Source: Streptomyces stelliscabiei (lineage in GTDB: Bacteria > Actinomycetota > Actinomycetes > Streptomycetales > Streptomycetaceae). Taken from it: 64,000 nt of DNA. The stretch covers positions 6,324,001-6,388,000 of the forward strand of contig NZ_JADBGF010000001.1 of the NCBI RefSeq assembly GCF_014873495.1, read 5' to 3'. The position numbers and the translations under genes are program-made. The notes under the pieces were generated by a model that was not told the origin of the DNA, made no database searches, and saw nothing but the letters and a program-made list of their open reading frames with translations. Below, one piece after another: positions 8,836 through 17,397 of this stretch. How positions within the stretch are numbered: position 1 is the first letter of the stretch; each line of letters begins with the position of its first letter.

Positions 8836-10203
8836 TCAGCACAGCGCCACCGCCTGCCCGCCCGCAGGTTGTTCCGCCCATGCCGTCAGCGGGGTGAAGC
8901 CCCGGTGGCCGCACTCGCCGAAGACGGTCACGGGCAGGCCGCCGGAGAGGGACAGCAGGCGCCACAGGCCGGGCCGGGCGCGTGCGGAGGGAGTGAGGGG
9001 GAGGGCGAGGTCGCTGTCGGCGTCGGCCAGTTGCCAGGAGTCGCCGTCCGGGACGGGGACGACGCGGGCGAGGGTGACCGGGAGGGAGTCCAGCCAGGGA
9101 TCGTCCCGCAAGGCCGCGCCGTAAAGGCCCGCCGCCTCGGACGGAGTGATCCCCCGCGGTCGTACGGCGGTGGGCTCGGGAGTCGTGAAACGCTCGCCCA
9201 GGGCCGCTCGGAGCTGACCGGCACCCGGGTACGCCGACACCTCGGCCTCGAACGCCAGCCCGACCGGAAGCGACAGCTCGGGCGCGCGACCGGCGGCTCC
9301 GTAGGAGAGGAGCAGGGCCGTACGGCCCGTATGGATGCCGTGCAGCCAGATGCGGCGGGTGGTGAGAGAGGAGTGGGTGTCGGACGTGTCGTACTGCGCG
9401 AGGGCGAGCCAGCGATCGCGGACCGGTGCGCCGTCCGGCGAGCCGGTCAGGCCGACCCGGGAACCGACCGTGGCCGCGAGGCCGTCCGGCAGACGATCGC
9501 GGCGCAGCCAGCCCTGGTCGAGCAGATGAAGCAGCGCGCACTCCTCCAGGAGGCGGGCCGGCCAGCCGGGGCCCGACCCTGGTATCGCGCCCAACTCCCG
9601 CACCCGCGCCGCGAGTCCCGGGGCCTGGGCGTCGACCATGCGGGCCGCCGTCTCCTCCCACAGCCCGTACCCCGCCTGTTCCGCGGCGGCCAGGCCGCCG
9701 CGGAACAGGTCGGTCAGTCGCTGTTCGAGTTCCGTCGCGCCCGCGGTGATGCGGTCGGCGCGCCGCTCCGCTCGGCGGCGTGCCGCCTCGGGGTCAGCGG
9801 ACGTGGCCCCAGATGCCGCGCCCGTCCTCGTCGTCCTCGCCGCTGCGCGCGTGCGGCGGCCTGACAGCCACTGCTGCGCCCAGTCCGGCGCCTGCCCGGA
9901 CGGCACCGCTGCGGCGTCGCCCGCCCAGAGCAGGAGCAGCCCCAGCGCATGCTTGCACGGGAACTTCCTGCTCGGACAACCGCACTTGTACGCGGGCCCC
10001 GAGGAGTCCGCCACGTCGATGATCGTCTGATACGGCTTGCTGCCACTTCCTTTGCACAGTCCCCACACCGTCCCCTCGTCCGAACTGCCAGTACCCGACC
10101 ACGGCCCTGCCGAGGCGAGTTTGCTTCCGGCTTTGCGCGACGCTGCGTCAGGTGCCAATGCCAGCACCTGCTCAGCCGTCCAGCGCACCCCCTGCTGAGT
10201 CAT
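8836..10203 (-). CDS. SWIM zinc-finger protein
   Basis: A 455-residue protein with a SWIM finger (C-x-C-x6-C-x-H) made by Cys74, Cys76, Cys83 and His85. SWIM domains bind DNA or proteins in several superfamilies. The rest is mostly helical, with the frequent Trp/Leu/Arg pattern of the MoxR-linked SWIM family, and has no nuclease or helicase motif I can see. A low-complexity Ala/Thr/Arg linker follows residue 100. It begins the leftward transcript that also carries the DUF5691 gene. Its start lies 134 bases from the MoxR start across the shared control region. Function unknown; likely the sensor or target-binding part of the module. Confidence 0.82.
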   Translation of the reverse strand: MTQQGVRWTAEQVLALAPDAASRKAGSKLASAGPWSGTGSSDEGTVWGLCKGSGSKPYQTIIDVADSSGPAYKCGCPSRKFPCKHALGLLLLWAGDAAAVPSGQAPDWAQQWLSGRRTRAAARTTRTGAASGATSADPEAARRRAERRADRITAGATELEQRLTDLFRGGLAAAEQAGYGLWEETAARMVDAQAPGLAARVRELGAIPGSGPGWPARLLEECALLHLLDQGWLRRDRLPDGLAATVGSRVGLTGSPDGAPVRDRWLALAQYDTSDTHSSLTTRRIWLHGIHTGRTALLLSYGAAGRAPELSLPVGLAFEAEVSAYPGAGQLRAALGERFTTPEPTAVRPRGITPSEAAGLYGAALRDDPWLDSLPVTLARVVPVPDGDSWQLADADSDLALPLTPSARARPGLWRLLSLSGGLPVTVFGECGHRGFTPLTAWAEQPAGGQAVALC

Positions 10204-10336
10204 GTTCCGAAGGTAGATCCCACCACTGACAATTGGCTTGCGCGATCCAATTTCCGCAGGTCAGACTGGATTGTCAGTGGCGTGGTGCAGTGTGGTCACC
10301 AGATCCGAACCGGCCGAGCTGGAGGGGGACTCAGCC
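10204..10336. promoter_or_regulatory. Divergent control region with 11-bp inverted repeat
   Basis: CCACTGACAAT at 10223-10233 is repeated exactly in inverse as ATTGTCAGTGG at 10270-10280, with 36 bases between. Inside, ATTGG (10232-10236) faces CCAAT (10246-10250). The region is AT-rich for this genome and separates the leftward SWIM/DUF5691 unit from the rightward MoxR/DUF5682/VWA unit. TTGTCA inside each arm could act as a -35 element pointing outwards, but no good -10 was found. A symmetric operator serving both units is the simplest reading. Confidence 0.55.
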
Positions 10337-11491
10337 ATGCCTGCGTCCGTTGGAACGACCACTGTCGACCCGAGCCGCAACCAGTCCGCGCCCGCGAACA
10401 CACGCACGGGCGGTGAGGTGCTGCGGGCCCACGCCGAGCACGCCTTCGCCGGGGAGCTGACCGCGCTGGCCGCCCAGGACGACCGGCCCCGGCCGGCCCG
10501 CTGGAAGCTCTCACCATGGGCCGTCGCCACGTATCTGCTCGGCGGGACGCTCCCGGACGGCACGGTGATCACACCGAAGTACGTCGGACCTCGCCGCATC
10601 GTCGAGGTCGCCGTGACCACGCTCGCCACCGACCGCGCCCTGCTCCTGCTCGGCGTGCCCGGCACCGCCAAGACCTGGGTCTCCGAACACCTGGCGGCGG
10701 CCGTCAGCGGTGACTCCACGCTGCTCGTGCAGGGCACGGCGGGCACCCCGGAGGAGGCGATCCGCTACGGCTGGAACTACGCGCGGTTGCTCGCGCACGG
10801 CCCGAGCCGTGACGCCCTGGTGCCCAGCCCCGTCATGCGGGCCATGTCGGAGGGCATGACGGCCCGCGTGGAGGAGCTGACCCGCATCCCGGCCGACGTC
10901 CAGGACACGTTGATCACGATCCTCTCCGAGAAGACGCTGCCGATACCGGAGTTGGGGCAGGAGGTGCAGGCCGTCCGGGGCTTCAACCTCATCGCCACGG
11001 CCAACGACCGCGACCGCGGGGTGAACGACCTGTCGAGCGCCCTGCGCCGCCGTTTCAACACCGTGGTGCTGCCCCTGCCGGAGAGCGCCGACGCCGAGGT
11101 CGACATCGTCTCGCGCCGCGTCGACCAGATCGGTCGCTCCCTCGACCTGCCGGCCGTGCCCGACGGCGTCGACGAGATCCGCCGCGTCGTCACGGTCTTC
11201 CGCGAGCTGCGCGACGGCATCACGACGGACGGCCGTACGAAGCTGAAGTCGCCCAGTGGCACGCTGTCCACCGCCGAGGCGATCTCCGTCGTCACGGGTG
11301 GCCTCGCCCTCGCCGCCCACTTCGGCGACGGCGTCCTGCGCGCCTCCGACGTGGCGGCCGGCATCCTCGGCGCCGTCGTCCGCGACCCGGCCGCCGACCG
11401 CGTCGTCTGGCAGGAGTATCTGGAGGCCGTCGTCCGCGAACGCGACGGCTGGACCGACTTCTACCGAGCCTGCCGCGAGGTGAGCGCGTGA
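10337..11491 (+). CDS. MoxR-family AAA+ ATPase
   Basis: A 384-residue AAA+ ATPase of the MoxR branch. Walker A GVPGTAKT spans residues 106-113. The Walker B region is degenerate (VEELTRIP where family members have DEI-type residues). Sensor 1 is in ATANDRDRG, and SALRRRFN is the arginine-finger segment. MoxR ATPases act with VWA partners as chaperones that remodel or activate metal-dependent or multi-subunit enzymes; a VWA gene follows two genes later. The ATG at 10337 is preceded by GGAGGGGG with good spacing; the open frame upstream to 10238 lacks a site and overlaps the operator. The stop overlaps the next start (GTGA). Confidence 0.9.
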   Translation: MPASVGTTTVDPSRNQSAPANTRTGGEVLRAHAEHAFAGELTALAAQDDRPRPARWKLSPWAVATYLLGGTLPDGTVITPKYVGPRRIVEVAVTTLATDRALLLLGVPGTAKTWVSEHLAAAVSGDSTLLVQGTAGTPEEAIRYGWNYARLLAHGPSRDALVPSPVMRAMSEGMTARVEELTRIPADVQDTLITILSEKTLPIPELGQEVQAVRGFNLIATANDRDRGVNDLSSALRRRFNTVVLPLPESADAEVDIVSRRVDQIGRSLDLPAVPDGVDEIRRVVTVFRELRDGITTDGRTKLKSPSGTLSTAEAISVVTGGLALAAHFGDGVLRASDVAAGILGAVVRDPAADRVVWQEYLEAVVRERDGWTDFYRACREVSA

Positions 11492-14016
11492 CGGAACGGG
11501 GAGAGGAAACGGCGGCTGTGCGCGGCGATGCCCCGGACGAGTCGACGCCGCGAGGGGGCAGGGGTGGACCGTTGCTGCTCGGGGTGCGGCATCACGGGCC
11601 GGGGTCGGCGCGGGCCGTGCGGGCGGCGCTGGATGCGGCGCGGCCCCGGGTCGTGTTGATCGAGGGGCCCCCGGAGGCGGATGCGCTCATTCCGCTGGCC
11701 GCCGACGAGGACATGCGGCCGCCGGTCGCGCTCCTCGCCCACGCGGTCGACGAGCCTGGCCGTTCCTCCTTCTGGCCGTTCGCCGAGTTCTCGCCCGAGT
11801 GGGTCGCCGTCCGCTGGGCCTTGGCCCACGGCGTCCCGGCCCGCTTCATCGACCTGCCCGCCGCGCACACACTGGCCTGGGCGAGGGAAGACGCCGCCGC
11901 CGAGCCGGACGAGCCGACCGCCCAGGGGGACGAGGCTCTGCGGGGTGATCCGCTCGCCGCGCTCGCCGAAGCCGCCGGGTACGACGACGCCGAGCGGTGG
12001 TGGGAGGACGTCGTCGAGCACCGGGGGACGGGCGGGGACGTCTTCGCGCCGTTCGCGGTGCTGGAGGAGGCCATGGGGGCGCTGCGGGAGGTGTACGGAA
12101 GCGGGGGGCGCGACCGTGATCCGGTGCGCGAGGCGTACATGCGCTTGCAGCTGAGGGCCGCACAGAAGGAGTTCGGGGACGACGCCGTGGCCGTGGTGTG
12201 CGGGGCCTGGCACGTGCCCGCACTGCGGGAGAGGCGGACCGTGGCCGCCGACCGGGCGTCGCTGAAGGGCCTGCCCAAGGTCAAGGCCGACATGACCTGG
12301 GTGCCGTGGACGAGCCGACGACTGGCCCGTGCCGGCGGCTACGGGGCGGGGATCGACTCGCCGGGCTGGTACGGGCACCTGTTCGCCGTGGCGGACCGCC
12401 CCGTGGAGCGATGGCTGACCAAGGTGGCGGGGCTGCTGCGCGAGGAGGACCGGATCGTCTCCTCCGCACACGTCATCGAGGCGGTACGGCTGGCCGAGAC
12501 GCTCGCCGCGATGCGCGGGCGCCCGCTGCCGGGCCTCACGGAGACCACCGACGCCGTACGGGCGGTGATGTGCGACGGGTCGGACGTACCGCTGTCGCTG
12601 GTGCGGGACCGGCTGGTGGTCGGCGACGTTTTGGGAGAGGTGCCCGACGCGGCGCCGGCGGTGCCGCTGCAGCGGGACCTCACGCGGCTCCAGCGGCGGC
12701 TGCGGCTCAAACCGGAGGCGCTGGAGCGGGAGTTGGAGCTCGACCTGCGCAAGGAGAACGACGCCGAGCGCAGCCGTCTGCTGCACCGGCTGCGGCTGCT
12801 CGGCGTCGAGTGGGGTGAGCCGGCGACCTCGCGCGGCAGCACGGGCACGTTCCGGGAGACCTGGCGGCTGCGCTGGGAGCCGGAGCTGTCGGTGCGGGTG
12901 GCCGAGGCCGGGGTCTGGGGGACCACCGTGCTCTCCGCGGCGACCGCGAAGGCCGAGGCGGACGCCGTCATGGCCGGTTCGCTCGCCGACATCACCGGCC
13001 TCGCCGAGCGCTGTCTCCTCGCCGAACTCCCCGACGCCCTGCCCGTGGTGATGCGCGTGCTCGCCGACCGCGCCGCCCTCGACGCCGACGTCGGCCACCT
13101 CGCCCAGGCACTCCCGGCCCTCGTCCGTTCCCTCCGCTACGGCGATGTCCGCGCCACCGGCACCGGCGCGCTCGCGGAGGTCGCCACCGGTCTCGCCGAG
13201 CGGGTCTTCGTCGGCCTGCCGCCCGCGTGCGCCGCGCTCGACGCGGAGGCGGCACAGGAGATGCGCCGCCATGTCGACGCCGTGCACGGGGCGGTGGGCC
13301 TGCTCGGCGACGCCGCCCCGGAGGGCGACGCGGCACGGGACGGCGGGAGCGGGGGCGGGATACGGGCCCGCTGGCACTCGGTGCTCCACGTCCTGTCCGG
13401 ACGGGACACGGTGCCGGGTGTGATCCGGGGGCGAGCCGTACGACTGCTGCTGGACGACGGGGAGTTGGCGCAGGACGAGGCGGCGCGGCTCATGGGGCTG
13501 GTGCTGTCACCGGGGACGGTGCCGGCGGACGCGGCGGCGTGGATCGAGGGCTTCGTCGGGGGCGGTTCCGGCGGCGGGATGCTGCTCGTGCACGACGAAC
13601 GGCTCCTCGGCCTGGTGGACGCCTGGCTCACCGGGGTCCCGGCGGACGCGTTCACGGACGTACTGCCCCTGCTGCGGCGGACGTTCTCGGCGTACGAGCC
13701 GGGGGTGCGCCGGACGCTCGGCGAGCAGGTGCGGCGCGGGCCGGGGCGCCGGGGGAACACGGTGGCCGGCGGTTCCGGCATACCCGGCTTCGCCGACGAC
13801 CTCGACAACGACCGAGCGGACGCGGTGCTCCCGGTGCTGCGGCTGCTGCTCGGCCTGGACGGCGACCGGGACCGCGACGGCGATGGCGATGGCGACGGCG
13901 ACCGTGACCGTGACCGTGACCGCGATGGCGGTGGCACCCGCGATGGCGACCACGACGCCGACGGCGACGGCCGCCGGGTGCATACGGATGACGACCTTGT
14001 GGGGGTGGCGGGATGA
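11488..14016 (+). CDS. DUF5682 family protein
   Basis: An 842-residue protein with no assigned function. Its N-terminus GVRHHGPGSARAVRAAL, then VVLIEGPPEAD and VVCGAWHVPAL, resembles the TraB/ChaN/EreA-like fold of metal-independent hydrolases: a GxRHHGPG start, an E-G-P strand and a late GxWHxP. That is inference from motif spacing. The middle and C-terminal parts are helical. The last 50 residues are a low-complexity Asp/Arg/Gly run coded by a degenerate repeat at 13868-13970, and look disordered. It starts with GTG inside the MoxR stop and ends inside the ATG of the next small frame, so translation is probably coupled along the row. Confidence 0.8.
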   Translation: MTERGEETAAVRGDAPDESTPRGGRGGPLLLGVRHHGPGSARAVRAALDAARPRVVLIEGPPEADALIPLAADEDMRPPVALLAHAVDEPGRSSFWPFAEFSPEWVAVRWALAHGVPARFIDLPAAHTLAWAREDAAAEPDEPTAQGDEALRGDPLAALAEAAGYDDAERWWEDVVEHRGTGGDVFAPFAVLEEAMGALREVYGSGGRDRDPVREAYMRLQLRAAQKEFGDDAVAVVCGAWHVPALRERRTVAADRASLKGLPKVKADMTWVPWTSRRLARAGGYGAGIDSPGWYGHLFAVADRPVERWLTKVAGLLREEDRIVSSAHVIEAVRLAETLAAMRGRPLPGLTETTDAVRAVMCDGSDVPLSLVRDRLVVGDVLGEVPDAAPAVPLQRDLTRLQRRLRLKPEALERELELDLRKENDAERSRLLHRLRLLGVEWGEPATSRGSTGTFRETWRLRWEPELSVRVAEAGVWGTTVLSAATAKAEADAVMAGSLADITGLAERCLLAELPDALPVVMRVLADRAALDADVGHLAQALPALVRSLRYGDVRATGTGALAEVATGLAERVFVGLPPACAALDAEAAQEMRRHVDAVHGAVGLLGDAAPEGDAARDGGSGGGIRARWHSVLHVLSGRDTVPGVIRGRAVRLLLDDGELAQDEAARLMGLVLSPGTVPADAAAWIEGFVGGGSGGGMLLVHDERLLGLVDAWLTGVPADAFTDVLPLLRRTFSAYEPGVRRTLGEQVRRGPGRRGNTVAGGSGIPGFADDLDNDRADAVLPVLRLLLGLDGDRDRDGDGDGDGDRDRDRDRDGGGTRDGDHDADGDGRRVHTDDDLVGVAG
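13868..13970 (+). repeat. Degenerate hexamer repeat coding Asp/Arg/Gly tail
   Basis: Tandem GAC/GGC/GAT/CGT-type triplets such as GGCGATGGCGAT and GACCGTGACCGTGACCG code for alternating Asp-Arg and Asp-Gly at the end of the DUF5682 protein. Such slippage-prone DNA varies between strains. Confidence 0.7.
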
Positions 14017-14216
14017 CGACCGAACGACTGCGCGAACCGAGGCGGGCCGCCGACGCGATAAACACCGTGGTGGGCACCGGGGACGGGCGCGCGGTGGTCC
14101 TCGATCGAACGGCCGGCCTCCACCGTCCTGGCCACGGGGCGTGTTCGGGCAAGCGCGCGGCGACCGTGACGGTGATGCCGCTCTGGGCCAGGCCTCGGGC
14201 GGGGGTGCGCGGATGA
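14013..14216 (+). CDS. Small ORF bridging DUF5682 and VWA genes (67 codons)
   Basis: The frame begins at the ATGA formed with the DUF5682 stop and ends in the ATGA that starts the VWA gene. It therefore fills the gap exactly and uses the third reading frame. The product is Arg/Ala-rich, with no signal peptide or domain I recognise. No separate ribosome site is seen, so it could be a real small protein, a coupling device that carries ribosomes to the VWA start, or a decayed remnant. Codon bias is only moderate. Confidence 0.35.
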   Translation: MTTERLREPRRAADAINTVVGTGDGRAVVLDRTAGLHRPGHGACSGKRAATVTVMPLWARPRAGVRG

Positions 14217-15415
14217 CGAGCGGGGCGGAGACCAGGACGGCGTCAGGGGCAGAGGCGGACGCGGGGGACGACGGAGCCGGCGAACGGCTGCGCCGCTGGC
14301 GGCTCGTGCTCGGCGGGGACACGGCGGACGGCACCGGGTGCACGCTCGGCGGACGGGACGCGGCGATGGACCAGGCGTTGGCCGCGCTGTACGGGAAGGG
14401 GGACAGGGCGCGGGCGGGGCAGGACCGTTCGGCGGGGCTCGGGGCGTCGGCGCCCTCCGTGGCCCGGTGGCTGGGGGACATCCGGACGTACTTCCCCTCC
14501 TCCGTCGTCCAGGTGATGCAACGGGACGCCATCGACCGGCTCGGTCTGTCCGCGCTGCTGCTGGAGCCGGAGATGCTGGAGGCGGTGGAAGCGGACGTAC
14601 ACCTCGTCGGCACTCTCCTGTCCCTCAACAAGGCGATGCCCGAGACGACCAAGGAGACCGCGCGGGCCGTCGTACGGAAGGTCGTCGAGGACCTGGAGAA
14701 GCGGCTCGCGACCCGCACCCGGGCCACCCTCACCGGCGCTCTCGACCGCAGCGCCCGCGTCAACCGGCCGCGCCACCACGACATCGACTGGAACCGCACG
14801 ATCGCGGCCAACCTCAAGAACTACCTGCCGGAACACCGGACGGTCGTGCCCGAGCGGCTCATCGGGTACGGGCGGGCCTCGCGGTCGGTGAAGAAGGAGG
14901 TCGTCCTCTGCATCGACCAGTCCGGGTCGATGGCGGCCTCCGTCGTCTACGCGTCGGTGTTCGGGGCGGTGCTGGCGTCCATGCGGTCCCTCAGCACCCG
15001 GCTCGTCGTGTTCGACACGGCGGTCGTGGACCTCACCGACCAGCTCGACGACCCGGTCGACGTCCTCTTCGGCACCCAGCTGGGCGGCGGCACGGACATC
15101 AACAGGGCCCTCGCGTACTGCCAGTCGCAGATCACCCGGCCCGCGGACACCGTGGTCGTGCTCGTCAGCGACCTCTACGAGGGCGGGATACGCGACGAGA
15201 TGCTGAAGCGGGTGGCGGCGATGAAGGCGTCGGGGGTGCAGTTCGTGACGCTGCTCGCGCTCTCCGACGAGGGGGCACCGGCGTACGACCGTGAGCACGC
15301 GGCGGCCCTCGCGGCGCTCGGCGCACCCGCGTTCGCCTGCACGCCGGACCTCTTCCCGGAGGTGATGGCGGCGGCGATCGAGAAGCGGCCGCTGCCGATA
15401 CCGGACAGTGCGTGA
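14213..15415 (+). CDS. VWA-domain protein (CoxE/MoxR partner type)
   Basis: A 400-residue cytoplasmic protein whose C-terminal half is a von Willebrand A domain with a complete MIDAS. DQSGS spans Asp235-Ser239, a Thr lies in GGGTDI, and an Asp in VSDLYEGG, so it should bind Mg2+ and a protein ligand. The N-terminal half is helical and basic, as in VWA proteins that pair with MoxR ATPases. ATG 14213 overlaps the small ORF stop by ATGA. As the last gene of the rightward unit it is expected to act with the MoxR ATPase encoded in the same transcript. The client is not known. Confidence 0.9.
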   Translation: MTSGAETRTASGAEADAGDDGAGERLRRWRLVLGGDTADGTGCTLGGRDAAMDQALAALYGKGDRARAGQDRSAGLGASAPSVARWLGDIRTYFPSSVVQVMQRDAIDRLGLSALLLEPEMLEAVEADVHLVGTLLSLNKAMPETTKETARAVVRKVVEDLEKRLATRTRATLTGALDRSARVNRPRHHDIDWNRTIAANLKNYLPEHRTVVPERLIGYGRASRSVKKEVVLCIDQSGSMAASVVYASVFGAVLASMRSLSTRLVVFDTAVVDLTDQLDDPVDVLFGTQLGGGTDINRALAYCQSQITRPADTVVVLVSDLYEGGIRDEMLKRVAAMKASGVQFVTLLALSDEGAPAYDREHAAALAALGAPAFACTPDLFPEVMAAAIEKRPLPIPDSA

Positions 15416-15702
15416 GGGGCAGGCCGAGGACGCCGAGGGGCGGGGCCGTCGGCCGTGACCGACGTGGCAGCCGGTAACCGGACAAGGGTGGTTGAAAAGA
15501 GGACATGACCACGCGTCGGTGACACGGGGCTTGCGTGACGGCGGGAGTCCCGTGCGAGGATCGGCAGCGCTTCACAGCCTTCACACGGGTGTTCGCATCT
15601 CGCGCATCTTCGCCCCCGTGCTCCGCCGTTCCGTCGCACGGGAGGGTCCTCCCCGTCTTGACCGCAGCAGCCCCGCTCCCCGGTGCCGGTGCCGTCCCGC
15701 GC

Positions 15703-16782
15703 GTGACGTGCGGGACGCGCGGGGCCGCCGGGCGCCGTGCGGTGCGGGTGGGGCTGCTGGTGGGCGGGCTGTTCGCGCTGGGCGTCCTGTGGGGGGCGCG
15801 GGCGAGCGCGGCGGACGAGGGGGCGCCGGGTGTGTCCTCCCTCCCGGCGGCCGTCACCGCCGCCGGTACCACTACCGGGACCGATCGGGTCGTCCGGCCG
15901 GTCGGCGAGTCGACGGCTCGGCCCGTGACCGAGGCGGACACTCCCTCGATCGAGGGGACCGCGGCCTTGACCGAGCGGCCCGTCCCGCTGACCGAGCGGC
16001 CCGTCCCGCTGACCGAGCGGCCCGTCCCCCTGACCGAGCGCATCGCTCGACCGGTCATGGCGGACGTCGCCCAGCCGGTGACCGACCCGGTACTGCGGCC
16101 GGTGACCGAGCACGCCGTACAGCCGGTGGCCGAACGCTTCGCACAGCCGGCCACCGAGCATGTCGTGCGGCAGATCGCCGACGACCTGGTACAGCCGGGC
16201 GTCGAGGCGGTCGTGCGGCCCGTCGTCGACGATGTCGTGCAGCCGGTCGTCCCGCCCGTGTTACGGCCGGTCACCGAAGGGCCGTCCGCGGTGCCTTCGC
16301 TGCCCACGGTGCCGGGGCTTCCGGAACCGTCCGGGTGGACGACGTCGCCGGTGGAGGCTCCGCCCGCCGATGTGACGCCACGGGAACCCGGCCGAGCGGT
16401 GGCCGGAAACCCGGGCTCGACCGTCGACGGTGACGGTGGCAGTGGCAGTGGCGGAGAACGGGATTCCGTTCCCCCCTCCGTCGCGTTCGGGCCGACGGGC
16501 GTCGTCAGCGGATCGGTGATCGTGCCGGCTCCTCGCCGCGACGCCGGGGTCGGGGACGCGCCCGTCGTGCGGGGGCCCGCGCACCGGAGCCCCGGCGGTC
16601 TTCCGACCGGCTCCCTCGGCCGCCACTCCGCCGTCGACAACGGCGGGCCCCGGCACGTGGAGGCGTCGACCGTCGCCTCGCTCGGCCGGGCGCCGCTGAG
16701 CGTCGTACCCGGCGCCCCTGCGGCCGATGTCCCGGACGGTGTCCGGGACCGGCACCGCGACATCCCCGAGTTCCCCGGCTAG
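15703..16782 (+). CDS. Secreted or anchored low-complexity protein with LTERPVP repeats
   Basis: From GTG 15703 the product is 359 residues. It has an excellent signal sequence: basic RGAAGRR, the hydrophobic core VGLLVGGLFALGVLWG, and cleavage after ARASA. The mature chain is extended and Pro/Val/Thr-rich. It has three exact LTERPVP heptads and a longer series of PV-type 11-mer variants (for example VTDPVLRPVTEH, VADDVVQPVV-like), then a disordered tail. There is no enzymatic domain; a fibrous surface or wall-associated role is inferred. Other possible starts are TTG 15658, which has an AGGAGGG-like site, and GTG 15535. The extra codons have poor bias, so I prefer the shorter form. It is not clearly in an operon. 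Confidence 0.6.
   Translation: MTCGTRGAAGRRAVRVGLLVGGLFALGVLWGARASAADEGAPGVSSLPAAVTAAGTTTGTDRVVRPVGESTARPVTEADTPSIEGTAALTERPVPLTERPVPLTERPVPLTERIARPVMADVAQPVTDPVLRPVTEHAVQPVAERFAQPATEHVVRQIADDLVQPGVEAVVRPVVDDVVQPVVPPVLRPVTEGPSAVPSLPTVPGLPEPSGWTTSPVEAPPADVTPREPGRAVAGNPGSTVDGDGGSGSGGERDSVPPSVAFGPTGVVSGSVIVPAPRRDAGVGDAPVVRGPAHRSPGGLPTGSLGRHSAVDNGGPRHVEASTVASLGRAPLSVVPGAPAADVPDGVRDRHRDIPEFPG
15967..16040 (+). repeat. 21-bp tandem repeat inside the secreted protein gene
   Basis: Three copies of YTGACCGAGCGGCCCGTCCC plus one base, at 15967, 15988 and 16009, are followed by a partial fourth. They code for the LTERPVP heptad. Near identity at DNA level suggests recent expansion. Confidence 0.85.
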
Positions 16783-17397
16783 CGCCGGTCCTCACTTCCG
16801 GAGGACTGTCGCCCTCCCCTCTCGCGGAGCCCTGGCTCCAGGAGGAATGGAACCCCACAGGTCGCGGCTCCACACAAGCATCCGACCACCCCCGCGCCAC
16901 ACCGGCACCGGCAACGCCACCGGCGCCCCAGAACCCGACCCCAGCCCCGCCCCCGTAGGCGCGGCTGCGGGGGCGGCCACAGACAACCGACCCACGGCTC
17001 GAACCCGGACGGCCGAAAGCCGTCGGCCCGGTCCGGGCGGGAGTCGGGGACGGTGGCGGACGGTCTCCGATCGGGGAGGAGATCACCCGCCAGGGGCCCT
17101 TCGGCGTCAGTGAAGGGCCTCGTAGGGACCTCACCGGACGTACCCCCGTTCGGTGAGGTCCCGCATACGCGGCACGCGGTGCCAGTGAGGGCGGCATCAT
17201 GTGACAGGTATCACCGCTCAGGTGTGACCCGCGATTTAGGGGCCTCCCGGAAGCAGCGATAACCTGCGAGACGGACATGCCGCGCGCTCGGACACCGTGT
17301 GCGCCTCCCTTGTGACTCACGGCGGACGTCACGTTGCCCTTCGCGGCACGCCCACGCATCCAACGAACCGCTAGCTCACTGATAGGGACGGACGCGC
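16783..17397. other. Long sucCD leader/intergenic region
   Basis: About 600 bases without a gene. 16790-17060 is non-coding GC-rich sequence with no structure I can name. 17095-17162 holds two tandem hairpins, listed separately. 17190-17270 is AT-richer and contains repeated GTGAC-type elements (TGTGACAGGTATCAC and AGGTGTGACC) that may be regulator half-sites in the sucCD promoter. A -10-like TAACCT lies near 17261. Confidence 0.4.
17095..17162 (+). terminator. Tandem hairpins upstream of sucC
   Basis: GGCCCTTC (17095-17102) pairs with GAAGGGCC (17112-17119). GGGACCTCACCG (17125-17136) pairs with CGGTGAGGTCCC (17151-17162), and the second stem extends three more pairs inwards. There is no long T tract, which is normal in Streptomyces. 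They may end the secreted-protein transcript or attenuate a long sucC leader. Confidence 0.6.

Noticed and set aside
16727..17113. 128-residue frame before sucC
   Set aside because: Low-complexity, poor codon bias, crosses the hairpin region.
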